Below are positions 17,525 to 26,033 of a stretch of 64,000 nt of DNA, in pieces; position 1 is the stretch's first letter, and every line of letters begins with the position of its first letter. A program made the translations under genes and the position numbers. The stretch covers positions 496,001-560,000 of the forward strand of contig CAJXKC010000001.1 of NCBI GenBank assembly GCA_913055685.1, in the 5' to 3' direction. This DNA comes from an uncultured Flavobacteriales bacterium (GTDB lineage: Bacteria; Bacteroidota; Bacteroidia; Flavobacteriales; Schleiferiaceae). Under the pieces are notes generated by a model. It was not told where the DNA came from and did no database searches. It was given only the letters and a program-made list of their open reading frames with translations.

Positions 17525-18733
17525 CTAAGCGCGTTCTAAAACTACCGCATAACCTTGACCCACACCGATACACATAGTGCAAAGCGCGTATCGTTTACCG
17601 GTTTTTTGTAGCTGAATTGCCGCCGTTTGCAATAAGCGCGCCCCCGACATTCCGAGTGGGTGGCCTAAAGCAATCGCCCCGCCATTAGGATTAATTCGTG
17701 GGTCGTCGTCGGCCAAGCCCATTAGTCGCGTGCAGGCTAAAACTTGAGCGGCAAAAGCTTCGTTAAGCTCAATGATATCTATATCCGCCAAAGAAAGTCC
17801 CGCTTTCTTAAGTGCAATTTCGGAGGCGTAAACCGGACCAATTCCCATCACGCGTGGCTCCACTCCCGCTACTCCCATTGACACCATTCGGGCTAAGGGC
17901 TTTAATTGATGGTCTTTTATTCCTTGCTCTGATGCTACTAAAAGAGCGGCCGCACCATCGTTCAAGCCTGAGGCATTTCCAGCGGTAACCGAACCTCCCT
18001 CCTTCTTAAAGGCAGGACGTAGTTTGGCTAAAACCTCCATCGATGAGCTAGGCTTGATGAATTCATCCTGGTCAAAGATTAAATCCTCTTGTTTGCGTCG
18101 CGGAATAGATACCGCCACAATCTCCTCCGCCATACGGCCGTTTTCACGAGCGGCGCTGGCTTTTTGCTGCGACCAAAGGGCAAACCGATCTTGATCCTCC
18201 CTACTTATTCCATATTCGGCCACTAGGTTTTCGGCCGTTTCGCCCATCGCGTCGGTACCGTAGCGCTTGAACATTTCTGGGTTCACAAATCGCCAGCCGA
18301 AAGAACTATCGTACATCTTAGAATCGGTACCAAAAGCCTTAGAGGGCTTACTCATTACGTAAGGGGCGCGCGTCATCTGTTCTAAGCCCCCGGCGACAAA
18401 AACCTCGCCATCACCATTACGCACGGCACGCATAGCCTGGGCACCAGCACTCATTCCACTAGCACATAATCGATTTACCGTTTCACCGGGCACCGAGAAA
18501 GGAAGTCCCGCTAATAAAGCGCTCATCCGCGCTACATTGCGATTATCCTCACCCGCCTGATTGGCACAGCCCATAATTACGTCGGCAATAGATTTGGGGT
18601 CAAGCTGAGGATTGCGTTCCATCAACTCTTTTATAACTAAGGCGCCCATATCGTCTGCTCTTACAGCCGAAAGGCTTCCTCCAAAACTGCCAATAGGGGT
18701 GCGAATTCCGTCTACGATAAATGCTTCTTTCAT
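17525..18733 (-). CDS. paaJ: PaaJ, 3-oxoadipyl-CoA / 3-oxo-5,6-dehydrosuberyl-CoA thiolase
   Basis: 402 residues from the ATG at 18733 (MKEAFIVDGIRTPIG, the standard thiolase start; the nine extra upstream codons are not conserved). Catalytic residues are Cys90 (NRLCASGM), His358 (ALGHPLG) and Cys388 (TMCIGVGQG). The sequence agrees with the PcaF/PaaJ subfamily, which releases acetyl-CoA from 3-oxo-5,6-dehydrosuberyl-CoA and splits 3-oxoadipyl-CoA into succinyl-CoA and acetyl-CoA, the last steps of the pathway. It follows the Nudix-type regulator by 67 bp and precedes the uncharacterised gene and paaY on the same strand. Confidence 0.92.
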   Translation of the reverse strand: MKEAFIVDGIRTPIGSFGGSLSAVRADDMGALVIKELMERNPQLDPKSIADVIMGCANQAGEDNRNVARMSALLAGLPFSVPGETVNRLCASGMSAGAQAMRAVRNGDGEVFVAGGLEQMTRAPYVMSKPSKAFGTDSKMYDSSFGWRFVNPEMFKRYGTDAMGETAENLVAEYGISREDQDRFALWSQQKASAARENGRMAEEIVAVSIPRRKQEDLIFDQDEFIKPSSSMEVLAKLRPAFKKEGGSVTAGNASGLNDGAAALLVASEQGIKDHQLKPLARMVSMGVAGVEPRVMGIGPVYASEIALKKAGLSLADIDIIELNEAFAAQVLACTRLMGLADDDPRINPNGGAIALGHPLGMSGARLLQTAAIQLQKTGKRYALCTMCIGVGQGYAVVLERA

Positions 18734-18800
18734 GTGAGGTGTTTTTGGGTTCAAAACCAAATTCCTTGCGAATATCGCAAACCGGCCGCGAAGGCGCTAA

Positions 18801-19502
18801 TTATTGATACACGAAATCGTATCCTTTGAGGGAAAGGGTGCGGTACTTTTTCTCATCAAACTTAAACAGTGCGCTGGGTCGCTTAGCCCGAGGGGAGCTG
18901 CGAACCGTCTTTCCCGTTTCCAATAGCAATTCGCTCTTCAACAACTTTCGTCGGAAGTTTCTTTTATCCAAAGATTTGCCCAAAGCTTGCTCGTAGAGAC
19001 TCTGAATTTGATTTAGGGTGAACTCTTGGGGTAAAAGGCTAAAGCCAATTGGGCGCCGCTTAACCCTTCGCTTTAGACGCTCACGCGAGTATTCTACAAT
19101 ATCCGCATGGTCATAAGCCAAAGGCGGCAAGTCATTTACCTTTACCCAACGGTATTCGCTACGTTGCAGGTTGTAGTGGACATTATCATCTAAACGAAGG
19201 GTACCGTAATACGCGATATTTACTACTCGACCAGAGGGGTTTCGATAAGGGTCGGAAAAAGCATTTAAGATTTCAACTGGCCAATCATCTCGTCCAGTGA
19301 TGCGTCGCATTAGCTCCTTGGCAACGATAAAGGTGTCCTCATCAGGGCGAACCTTAACTGAGGGTAATACATTAGCACCCGCAAATGGCTCATTACTCTT
19401 GGTGGCAATAAGGAGTTTTAAATCCTCGCCATCAAAGCCGTACAACACCACTGAGGTGGCCAAGGCAACCTTAAAATCTTCTTCTCTGAATTCGACCCGC
19501 AT
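18801..19502 (-). CDS. NrtR-type Nudix transcriptional regulator, candidate paa regulator
   Basis: 233 residues. The N-terminal 140 residues have a Nudix fold, but the Nudix box is destroyed (RPDEDTFIVAKELMRRITGRDD lacks the REUXEEXG core), as in Nudix proteins turned ligand sensors. The C-terminal part (about 150-233) is the winged-helix domain of NrtR-family repressors (LLPQEFTLNQIQSLYE ... LDKRNFRRKLL). Relatives bind metabolites and control sugar or NAD genes. Here it sits inside the paa run, between paaI and paaJ. A perfect 23-bp palindrome 7 bp before its ATG suggests autoregulation. Control of paa genes is inferred; the classical PaaX/PaaR regulators are not seen. Confidence 0.85.
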   Translation of the reverse strand: MRVEFREEDFKVALATSVVLYGFDGEDLKLLIATKSNEPFAGANVLPSVKVRPDEDTFIVAKELMRRITGRDDWPVEILNAFSDPYRNPSGRVVNIAYYGTLRLDDNVHYNLQRSEYRWVKVNDLPPLAYDHADIVEYSRERLKRRVKRRPIGFSLLPQEFTLNQIQSLYEQALGKSLDKRNFRRKLLKSELLLETGKTVRSSPRAKRPSALFKFDEKKYRTLSLKGYDFVYQ

Positions 19503-19509
19503 AATTTTA

Positions 19510-19532
19510 CTTAGTGTAAATATAACACTAAG
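19510..19532. promoter_or_regulatory. Palindromic operator of the Nudix-type regulator
   Basis: CTTAGTGT (19510-19517), 7-bp spacer, ACACTAAG (19525-19532): perfect 8-bp arms. On the minus strand it contains TATATTTA, one mismatch from the TAnnTTTG box, so binding would cover the promoter. The copy at 4122-4144 differs by one base in the arms. Confidence 0.7.
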
Positions 19533-19546
19533 CTAAGGAATTTATT

Positions 19547-19954
19547 TTACCACTCCGTGTTTTTTCGAAAAACCGTACCCTTAAAATGAGCGATTAGATC
19601 CTCATTTTCAGCATATACGCGCACCTCGTAGATTCCAGTACTACGGGTTTTCTTTATTTCTTTTGCCTCCGCCCATATCGTTTCTCCCGCCTTTACCGGT
19701 TTAAGGTGTGAAATGGAGGTCTCAATTGACAAGGCATGGGTTCCGTGACCATTAGAGGCAAAGGCCAGGGCACTGTCCGCTAAAGAATAGGAAATCCCAC
19801 CGTGCGCAATCTTAAAGCCATTGGTCATTTCATCGCGAACCTCCATGCTTAATTTGCAGTAACCGGGTTCGGTAATCAATACTTTTATGCCCAGCCACTG
19901 ACTAAAAGCATCTCCATCGTACATGGTTTTTACTACTTCGGCTGCGCTTTTCAT
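19547..19954 (-). CDS. paaI: PaaI hotdog thioesterase
   Basis: 135 residues, hotdog fold with the PaaI motif HGGISYSLADSALAFASN (His-Gly-Gly and the catalytic Asp). PaaI hydrolyses hydroxyphenylacetyl-CoA and other stalled thioesters, returning free CoA. The length equals that of characterised PaaI (about 140 residues). Its start overlaps the stop of the hypothetical gene upstream by 4 bp, and the Nudix-type regulator follows after 44 bp on the same strand, so all three probably share a transcript. Confidence 0.9.
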   Translation of the reverse strand: MKSAAEVVKTMYDGDAFSQWLGIKVLITEPGYCKLSMEVRDEMTNGFKIAHGGISYSLADSALAFASNGHGTHALSIETSISHLKPVKAGETIWAEAKEIKKTRSTGIYEVRVYAENEDLIAHFKGTVFRKNTEW

Positions 19955-20433
19955 TTGTTTTCTTCGGTTTTATTCTGATCGTAATCGGCCATCCTTTCAA
20001 TTAAGGATATTAAAACATCTAGTATGAGGTTAAAATTAGCCTGATCAGCTACCGGGGCTTTATCCAGCTTTGCCTTAAAGATCGCTCTATTCTTAAGATC
20101 GTCAAAGACCTTGGGGCTGTCGGTATGGACTTCATGCTTATCGGCCTCTTCGTAAGCCTCGGTTTTTTCCTTGATGATTTCTTCCACCACGGGCGCTGGA
20201 ATCATACTTACTGGCAATCCGGCCGAAATAAAGGCATTGAGCAATATCATTACCGAGTCTACTAAAGCCTCGTGTTGCTCGTCATTAAAGTCATCGGCAA
20301 TATTGGTTAAGAAACCCATTAAATAGGGTTGATCCTCCATTACCCGGGCAATCATCTGACCTTGCTCCTGAGCATCCATAGCGTGGTAATCGGCAATAGC
20401 CTCCGCAATGTGATCGCGTTTCTTTTTATCCAT
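19951..20433 (-). CDS. Conserved-looking acidic hypothetical protein coupled to paaI
   Basis: 160 residues, soluble, no signal peptide, mostly predicted helix, with many acidic residues and a charged tail (YDQNKTEENK). I do not recognise a family. It overlaps paaI by 4 bp (ATGA) and follows the ferredoxin gene by 35 bp, so it sits inside the co-directional paa run. Its helical make-up would suit a small adaptor or chaperone, but nothing in the sequence proves that. Confidence 0.7.
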   Translation of the reverse strand: MDKKKRDHIAEAIADYHAMDAQEQGQMIARVMEDQPYLMGFLTNIADDFNDEQHEALVDSVMILLNAFISAGLPVSMIPAPVVEEIIKEKTEAYEEADKHEVHTDSPKVFDDLKNRAIFKAKLDKAPVADQANFNLILDVLISLIERMADYDQNKTEENK

Positions 20434-20468
20434 GCCGCAAAATTACATTTTTCTAGGCTGCGGCCTCG

Positions 20469-20792
20469 CTAATCCCCTTTCTTCTCACCCCAGAAACCGG
20501 AATGCTTGCGCAAGCTTAAATCGCCCTGTACTTCTATCTGGCAGGCCAAACGTAAGCCTTCGGTAATTTGGTGGGGCGGAAAATTAAGTCGCCAACGCTC
20601 ACGCTTATTGAGAGGGGAAACTTCCCCGCTTAAAACCTCAACCGCGCAGGTGCCACAGGTACCCAAACCCTTACAATTTATTTGCTGGGCGGCGCCATTA
20701 TGCGGACTCAAGCCAGCAGCCTTTAGCGCCTTGCGTAGATTTCTACCCTTAGAAACTTCAAATGAATGACCTTTGAATTCAATTTTTGGCAT
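20469..20792 (-). CDS. Plant-type [2Fe-2S] ferredoxin
   Basis: 107 residues with cluster ligands Cys40, Cys46, Cys49 and Cys84 (C-X5-C-X2-C...C; the first spacing is one longer than the common C-X4-C-X2-C). The rest fits the beta-grasp ferredoxin fold. It would carry single electrons to an oxygenase or reductase. PaaE already carries its own [2Fe-2S] domain, so its partner is not obvious. Neighbours are an ABC exporter upstream and the hypothetical gene coupled to paaI downstream, all on the minus strand. Confidence 0.87.
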   Translation of the reverse strand: MPKIEFKGHSFEVSKGRNLRKALKAAGLSPHNGAAQQINCKGLGTCGTCAVEVLSGEVSPLNKRERWRLNFPPHQITEGLRLACQIEVQGDLSLRKHSGFWGEKKGD

Positions 20793-20845
20793 AATCCCTA
20801 AACGGCAGAGCCGACTAATTGTGCATAAAAGAAAGCCTCCCGGTT

Positions 20846-21571
20846 TTAAGCCTCTTCGGCCGACCTTATTTTATTGATGAAGAACTCCTCCAGCTCACCG
20901 AGCGTTTGTTCGCTGGTATGAATGTCTTTTACCACCTGGCCGTGATCTAGAATAACAATGCGTTCACAAAACTTGGTAACGTGACCTAAATCGTGGCTGC
21001 TAATGAGCATAGTTATATCGGTTTCCTCGTCCAGCTTTTTCAGCTCATCCAGAAGACGAAATTGGGTAGAGGGGTCTAAATTAGCGAAGGGCTCATCCAA
21101 AATAAGAATGTCTGGGTTTCCAATTAGCGCCCCTACAATTCCCACCTTCTTTTGATTGCCCTTACTTAGATCGCGGATGTATTTCTTTTTCCCTCTAATT
21201 TCATCGTTAAAGAAGTCGTCGTATTTCGACAAGACCGCTTCCAGGTCACCGGCACTCATTTTGTGCAGCTTGGCAATAAAGGCGAAGTACTCATCCGGAG
21301 TTAAATAATCAATGAGAAAGCCCTCGTCGATAAAACTTCCTGTGTATTGCTTCCACTCTTCAGATTGGGCTACGTTTTTACCCTGACTAAGAACCTCGCC
21401 AGTATCGGCGGCAATGAGGTCCAAAATTAAGCGGAACAAAGTGGTCTTTCCCGCTCCATTATTACCCACTAAGCCTAAAGACTGTCCTTTGTTAAACTCT
21501 AATTGCTCTATGTCAAGGACCTTGCTGCCATTGTAGGACTTCGAAAGGCCTTTTACTGATATTATACTCAT
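20846..21571 (-). CDS. ABC transporter ATP-binding protein
   Basis: 241 residues with Walker A GNNGAGKTT (36-44), signature LSKGNQKK, Walker B ILILDEPFANLD and the switch His in SSHDLGHV. It pairs with the DUF5687 permease upstream, 5 bp away. Together they form an exporter of the ABC-2 style; the cargo is unknown. The pair lies between paaH and the ferredoxin on the same strand as the paa genes. Confidence 0.92.
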   Translation of the reverse strand: MSIISVKGLSKSYNGSKVLDIEQLEFNKGQSLGLVGNNGAGKTTLFRLILDLIAADTGEVLSQGKNVAQSEEWKQYTGSFIDEGFLIDYLTPDEYFAFIAKLHKMSAGDLEAVLSKYDDFFNDEIRGKKKYIRDLSKGNQKKVGIVGALIGNPDILILDEPFANLDPSTQFRLLDELKKLDEETDITMLISSHDLGHVTKFCERIVILDHGQVVKDIHTSEQTLGELEEFFINKIRSAEEA

Positions 21572-21576
21572 GTGTT

Positions 21577-23055
21577 TTAGTCTTTTTGACGGTAGCCCGC
21601 CGCGTTAATGTATTTCTTTTCCTTAAAGTTGAGCACCGTTTGCTTGATAAAGTAATTCTGAAAGATCAAGCCTATTATTCCCAATGCCCCTAAGGCAATA
21701 AGACCGTAGTATTCGGCGTCAAAAACGGCAAAGCCCATGTATACCAGCATGGGCAGGCCAATTAAGGGCAGAACAATCACAAACTGTGCGGCCCCAGTGC
21801 CTTGGTAGTTGAAAGCCGAACCCCGACTTAAGTCAATTGGCTTCTTATTATACGTACTAGCGAAAATTAGGACTGCCGTATTAATCCCAATATTGTATAG
21901 CGCTGCCGCCAAGTTTCGGTACAAGGCGTCTATCCCAAAATATACATAGGGAATGGTTAGCACAAACATGAGCACCACACCAAATACCATTAAGTAATAC
22001 TTCGATCGATAGTAATCCTCCATGGAATAGGCCCTGGTTAAAATCCCATCAAAATAGGAACTCTCCCAACTCACCAAAAACTGACCATAATTAATCATAA
22101 AAACCCCCGTCATAAATATGCTCACAAAAAGCAACATCCCGTCCCGATTAGCAAACTCTTCTTGGGTATAAAAAAACAGGCCATAAAGGGCCATAAAGGC
22201 AGCGGTGTATACCACCACTTTGGTGCGCTTGTTACGCAATATTAACTTCAGCTCATTGGCAATCATCATCCCCATAAAGCCTTTGTCCTCAAGAAAGCTA
22301 AAGCGTAAACTCGAGGCTTCCTTGGCTTTACTTCGCCAGCGGTCGAGGTGGGTCATGGACAATAAAAAACGGAAGTTCAATTGGTACATGAGCACTAAAA
22401 GGGCCAAGGCCAGTGGCGCTCCGATCAGGGTCTCGGCCAAGGGGCTGTAAATCATCGCCGAAAGCGGACCTAAGTCGATTAAGTCCATTGAATTGGCAAT
22501 AAAGAGTCCGGCTACTATAAGGCCAAAGCCAATGGTGATTACCGGTTTCACCGCCACCACACGCTTTAGATAAATCGCTAGGTAATGATTACTCAGAATG
22601 AGCATGATAAAGCCTACAAACCATAAGCCCGCTTGCAGCGCCCCATACTCCATGGGCACCACTCTTAGGGCCCAGGGCACAATAAATAATAAGGGCAACA
22701 AATTGAAAAAGCTGAACACCGAGCTTTGCAGTAAAAAGTGCACCACGCGCTTCTTAGATAGCGGAGTGGTGAGGTAATGCTGTACCGAGAGCACATTTAA
22801 ATCCTGCAAGAAAAAACGCATCGCTAAATCCGCTAAGAAATAGTACAATACGCCCTTGCTAAAAATGGGCGTCAGCTTATCGGCTTCTGGAAAAGTATCC
22901 CCCAGAATCTCCTTCATAAAGTAACCTAAAAGGCCGAAAGAGCCCAAAAAGTAAAGGGCAACCAGCAGCAGTAAAATCTTTATCCCCCAGCCTTGCCGAA
23001 AAAAGGTGGAGCGAAAGATCTTTTTAAACTGATGCCTAAATAATTCACTGTGCAT
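21577..23055 (-). CDS. DUF5687-type ABC permease
   Basis: 492 residues and about 10-12 hydrophobic spans, beginning with a cytoplasmic stretch (MHSELFRHQFKKIFRSTFF) and a first span near 27-47. The layout matches the DUF5687 family of Bacteroidota ABC permeases, always encoded beside an ATPase like the one at 20846. It would form the membrane channel of the exporter. Substrate unknown. It follows paaH by 93 bp on the same strand, so it may be in the paa transcript or have its own promoter. Confidence 0.85.
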   Translation of the reverse strand: MHSELFRHQFKKIFRSTFFRQGWGIKILLLLVALYFLGSFGLLGYFMKEILGDTFPEADKLTPIFSKGVLYYFLADLAMRFFLQDLNVLSVQHYLTTPLSKKRVVHFLLQSSVFSFFNLLPLLFIVPWALRVVPMEYGALQAGLWFVGFIMLILSNHYLAIYLKRVVAVKPVITIGFGLIVAGLFIANSMDLIDLGPLSAMIYSPLAETLIGAPLALALLVLMYQLNFRFLLSMTHLDRWRSKAKEASSLRFSFLEDKGFMGMMIANELKLILRNKRTKVVVYTAAFMALYGLFFYTQEEFANRDGMLLFVSIFMTGVFMINYGQFLVSWESSYFDGILTRAYSMEDYYRSKYYLMVFGVVLMFVLTIPYVYFGIDALYRNLAAALYNIGINTAVLIFASTYNKKPIDLSRGSAFNYQGTGAAQFVIVLPLIGLPMLVYMGFAVFDAEYYGLIALGALGIIGLIFQNYFIKQTVLNFKEKKYINAAGYRQKD

Positions 23056-23148
23056 GTAGAAGTCTTTTGCTAGTTAGTAGCAGTTTAGACTCCTAAATTA
23101 CAGGCTTTGAAAAAATAATGCTGATTATTTCTTCCGCTTAATGAAATT

Positions 23149-24291
23149 TTAACTGAATTTTACCTTGCGACGCAAGAGAACTGAAGCCCGGTAACGGTCT
23201 TCGCGGTAATCGTCGTACAAAGCATCTAGGCGTTTTAAAACTTCGGCCGGACCAATTTCATCGGCCCAAGCCAATAAGCCTTTAGGGTAGTTTACTCCTT
23301 TGGTCATAGCCAAATCAATATCCTTTGCCGAGGCAATCCCTAGGTGAAGCGCGTCCACCGCTTCATTAATGAGCATTGCCACAATCCGGTCTAGAATCGC
23401 CTTGCCTAATTCCTCATCCCTATTCGGTTCTGGCTTTGTCGCTCCCTCGCTGTAATCGTAAAACCCAAAACCTGTTTTGCGCCCCAGTCGGCCCGCTTCT
23501 ACCAAACGCTTCTGACTAAAGTTTGGCTTGTAACGAGGGTCATAGAAAAAGGCCGTCCATACGCTTTCCGTAACCGCATAATTAACATCGTGACCAATAA
23601 AATCCATTAGGGTAAAGGGCCCCATCCGAAAGCCCCCCAATTCGGTCATCGCCCAATCGATAGTGGCTGGATCGGCCATCCCTTCCTCATAAATTCGCAC
23701 CGCCTCGCTATAGAAAGGACGCGCGACACGATTTACGATAAAGCCAGGAGTGTCTTTGGCCAAAACCGTCACCTTGCCCCAAGCATCGATAATGGACTTG
23801 GCTTTATCCACTGTTTCAGCTGCGGTGGTAATCGCCGGAATTATTTCCACCAAAGGCATTAGGGGAGCCGGATTAAAAAAGTGAATACCCAAAACCTTCC
23901 CAGGGTCCTTAACCGCCGAAGCGATGGAAGCAATAGACAAGGAACTAGTATTAGACGCTAATATGCAATCCTCACCACAGAGCTCATCTAAGTGACGGAA
24001 AATCTCTTTTTTAACCTCAATATTCTCGACAATAGCCTCAATCACTAAAGCACAGTTTTCCATACTAGCCATACCGGTGTCGTACTTAATCCGCTTCAAA
24101 ATGGCCTTACTTTCTTCTTCCGAAAGTTTACCTTTTTCTTGCAGCCTGGCCATAATTTTCTCATGCCCTTGCCTCGACTTTTCCAAGGCCGCCCTTTGCG
24201 TATCCACGATAACCACCTCGTGACCGTTCTGAGCGGCAACTTGCGCAATTCCTGAGCCCATGGCTCCTGCTCCAACAATACCTACTTTCAT
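23149..24291 (-). CDS. paaH: PaaH, 3-hydroxyadipyl-CoA dehydrogenase
   Basis: 380 residues. The Rossmann motif GAGAMGSG (7-14) binds NAD+; the active-site region contains GIHFFNPAPLMPLVE with the catalytic His, and ASNTSSLSI before it. Two C-terminal 3HCDH segments follow (about 190-285 and 295-380). E. coli PaaH is longer (475 residues), but this shorter form is common outside enterobacteria. It oxidises 3-hydroxyadipyl-CoA to 3-oxoadipyl-CoA. It lies 55 bp after paaG on the same strand. A general 3-hydroxybutyryl-CoA dehydrogenase is the alternative; the context favours PaaH. Confidence 0.87.
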   Translation of the reverse strand: MKVGIVGAGAMGSGIAQVAAQNGHEVVIVDTQRAALEKSRQGHEKIMARLQEKGKLSEEESKAILKRIKYDTGMASMENCALVIEAIVENIEVKKEIFRHLDELCGEDCILASNTSSLSIASIASAVKDPGKVLGIHFFNPAPLMPLVEIIPAITTAAETVDKAKSIIDAWGKVTVLAKDTPGFIVNRVARPFYSEAVRIYEEGMADPATIDWAMTELGGFRMGPFTLMDFIGHDVNYAVTESVWTAFFYDPRYKPNFSQKRLVEAGRLGRKTGFGFYDYSEGATKPEPNRDEELGKAILDRIVAMLINEAVDALHLGIASAKDIDLAMTKGVNYPKGLLAWADEIGPAEVLKRLDALYDDYREDRYRASVLLRRKVKFS

Positions 24292-24346
24292 TTTATTTTC
24301 TTTTAGGCTTTCGCCTGATGAGATTTCAGCAAAAGCTTTTCTATCA

Positions 24347-25126
24347 TTAATGTCCTTTGAACTCCGGTGCTCTCTTTTCTAAAAAAGCGGCCGTACCCTC
24401 ACGGTAGTCATGGGAGGCACCACATTCAGTTTGGTACTTATCTTCCAGGGCCAGCTGGGCACTAAGGTCATTGGCATAGCTGGCATTTAATAAGGCTTTG
24501 GTACGCGCCAAGGCCAAGGTGGGCATCTGACTCAATTGCTCGGCAATTTTTTGCGCCGCCGCCAAAAAACCTTCATCGGGCAAAGCTTTGTAGATCATAC
24601 CCATTTTCTCAGCATCTGCAGCATTAACTTTTTCACCCAGCATCATTAGAGCGGAGGCTTTCTGCATGCCTACCAGACGTGGCAGAGTATAAGTGCCACC
24701 ACTATCGGGAATTAAACCAATCTTAGAAAATGCCTGAATAAAAGACGCCGATTCGGCTGCTAGCACTATATCGCAGGCCAAAGCAATATTAGCGCCTGCC
24801 CCAGCCGCAACGCCGTTCACCGCGGCCACTACTGGCTTGTTTAAATTTCGGATTTGCTCGATAATGGGATTATAATGTTCGGTTACAATTTTGGTGAGCT
24901 CTGGTCCATTGGGATCTGTCGCCTCAGCTAAATCTTGCCCAGCACAAAAGGCTCGACCTTCTCCACTAATAAGCACCGCTCGTACCGATGAATCGACCTG
25001 AGCGTTATTGAGCTCCGACTGCAGTGCCAAAGCCATTTCACGAACAAACGAGTTGAATTTATTTGCACGATTTAAGGTGATTTTTAACACCCCACCTATA
25101 CGTTCTGAAAGAATGAATTCGGACAT
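24347..25126 (-). CDS. paaG: PaaG, ring-1,2-epoxyphenylacetyl-CoA isomerase
   Basis: 259 residues from the ATG at 25126 (MSEFILSERIGGVLKITLNR, the usual crotonase start; the upstream extension is not conserved). Crotonase motifs are GRAFCAGQDLAEA (oxyanion hole), AAGAGANIALACDIVLA and IPDSGGTYTLPRLVG; the acidic Asp in the last segment fits the isomerase. PaaG turns 1,2-epoxyphenylacetyl-CoA into oxepin-CoA and also shifts double bonds later in the pathway. It is the first gene of the long minus-strand paa run. A degenerate copy of the regulator palindrome lies 45-67 bp upstream. Confidence 0.9.
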   Translation of the reverse strand: MSEFILSERIGGVLKITLNRANKFNSFVREMALALQSELNNAQVDSSVRAVLISGEGRAFCAGQDLAEATDPNGPELTKIVTEHYNPIIEQIRNLNKPVVAAVNGVAAGAGANIALACDIVLAAESASFIQAFSKIGLIPDSGGTYTLPRLVGMQKASALMMLGEKVNAADAEKMGMIYKALPDEGFLAAAQKIAEQLSQMPTLALARTKALLNASYANDLSAQLALEDKYQTECGASHDYREGTAAFLEKRAPEFKGH

Positions 25127-25170
25127 GAAATTTCTTTTGCCGCTAAGGTAGGGAATGCTTGGCTTTTGGA

Positions 25171-25193
25171 TTAAGCATTTAATAAACACTTAG
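25171..25193. promoter_or_regulatory. Weak operator-like site before paaG
   Basis: On the minus strand CTAAGTGT (25193-25186), 7-bp spacer, ATGCTTAA (25178-25171). The first arm is one mismatch from the palindrome at 19510, the second arm four. A TACCTTAG box (25150-25143) lies between it and the ATG. Suggestive only. Confidence 0.3.
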
Positions 25194-25249
25194 CAGACAA
25201 CACCTGCAGAGCCATTGGGTAATTTTAGCCTAAACCAAATCTTAATCTG

Positions 25250-26008
25250 ATGAAAAAATACGCTACCCTCGTGTTGGCCCTAGCCGTTATGCTAGTCTCC
25301 GCACAAACCAAGGTAAATGTTAGCCTACCAAGTCTTAGCTTGCCACTTTTTCCCCAGGGCTCCGAAAATGGATCCCTTTCAATTGGCCTAAGTAGCGACT
25401 TTAATGGCTTTGGAACTTCTTTCGAGCTTAAACAAGCCCTAGCCTCACCGCTCTATCTAAGCCTAAGTTCCAGCGGTGTTGTGGGAAAAATAGAGGCCAC
25501 AGGCATAAGGGATTATAAGGCTGACTATACCATTGCTAATTTCAACGCCGGCCTCGGCTACCACCTGCCAAAGAAAGGGCTCTGGATGAGGGAGCTTTCG
25601 TATCAAGCGCAATTATCGGTATCGTCCTATTATCTTGATGATTATGCTTTAGGAGCTTACGACCTATATACCTCAATTGCCTTAGAACATTCCGCCTTTT
25701 TATTTCTTTCTAAAGACCAAAAAAACACCCCCCTCTATGTTATTGGCCTAGCTTATTCAGAGCTTAAAGACGGTCTTAACTCACTACCTTATGGTAATTA
25801 CCCCGACCTATTTATTGGCCCAGAAACAGGAAGCCAAGCCCTATTCTTAAAACCCGGTGTGGGCTTTCGGAGCTATTTTGGAAAACATTTGAATTACTCC
25901 TTCTTGCTTTGCTCCAACCTGGCCGTTTGGAAAAAAGGAACATTTCGCCACTCGATAATGGCAAAGTTTTTACTTGATATCAACTGGTATCGTGAAAGTG
26001 CTAGTTGA
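25250..26008 (+). CDS. Secreted hypothetical, probable outer-membrane barrel
   Basis: 252 residues. MKKYATLVLALAVMLVSAQ is a signal peptide. The mature part has alternating hydrophobic/polar stretches (LYLSLSSSGVVGKIEAT, YHLPKKGLWMRELSYQAQLSVSSYYL), aromatic girdles and a strand-like C terminus (AKFLLDINWYRES), which fit a small outer-membrane beta-barrel. No family recognised. It is divergent from paaG with a 123-bp gap, and it breaks the minus-strand paa run; nothing else links it to the pathway. Confidence 0.65.
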   Translation: MKKYATLVLALAVMLVSAQTKVNVSLPSLSLPLFPQGSENGSLSIGLSSDFNGFGTSFELKQALASPLYLSLSSSGVVGKIEATGIRDYKADYTIANFNAGLGYHLPKKGLWMRELSYQAQLSVSSYYLDDYALGAYDLYTSIALEHSAFLFLSKDQKNTPLYVIGLAYSELKDGLNSLPYGNYPDLFIGPETGSQALFLKPGVGFRSYFGKHLNYSFLLCSNLAVWKKGTFRHSIMAKFLLDINWYRESAS

Positions 26009-26033
26009 GCAGAATATTGACCTAAAATTTCTA

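Noticed and set aside
20793-20845. Repeated GAGGCTT motifs between the ABC gene and the ferredoxin as a terminator
   Set aside because: They are direct repeats and do not form a stable hairpin with a T-run.
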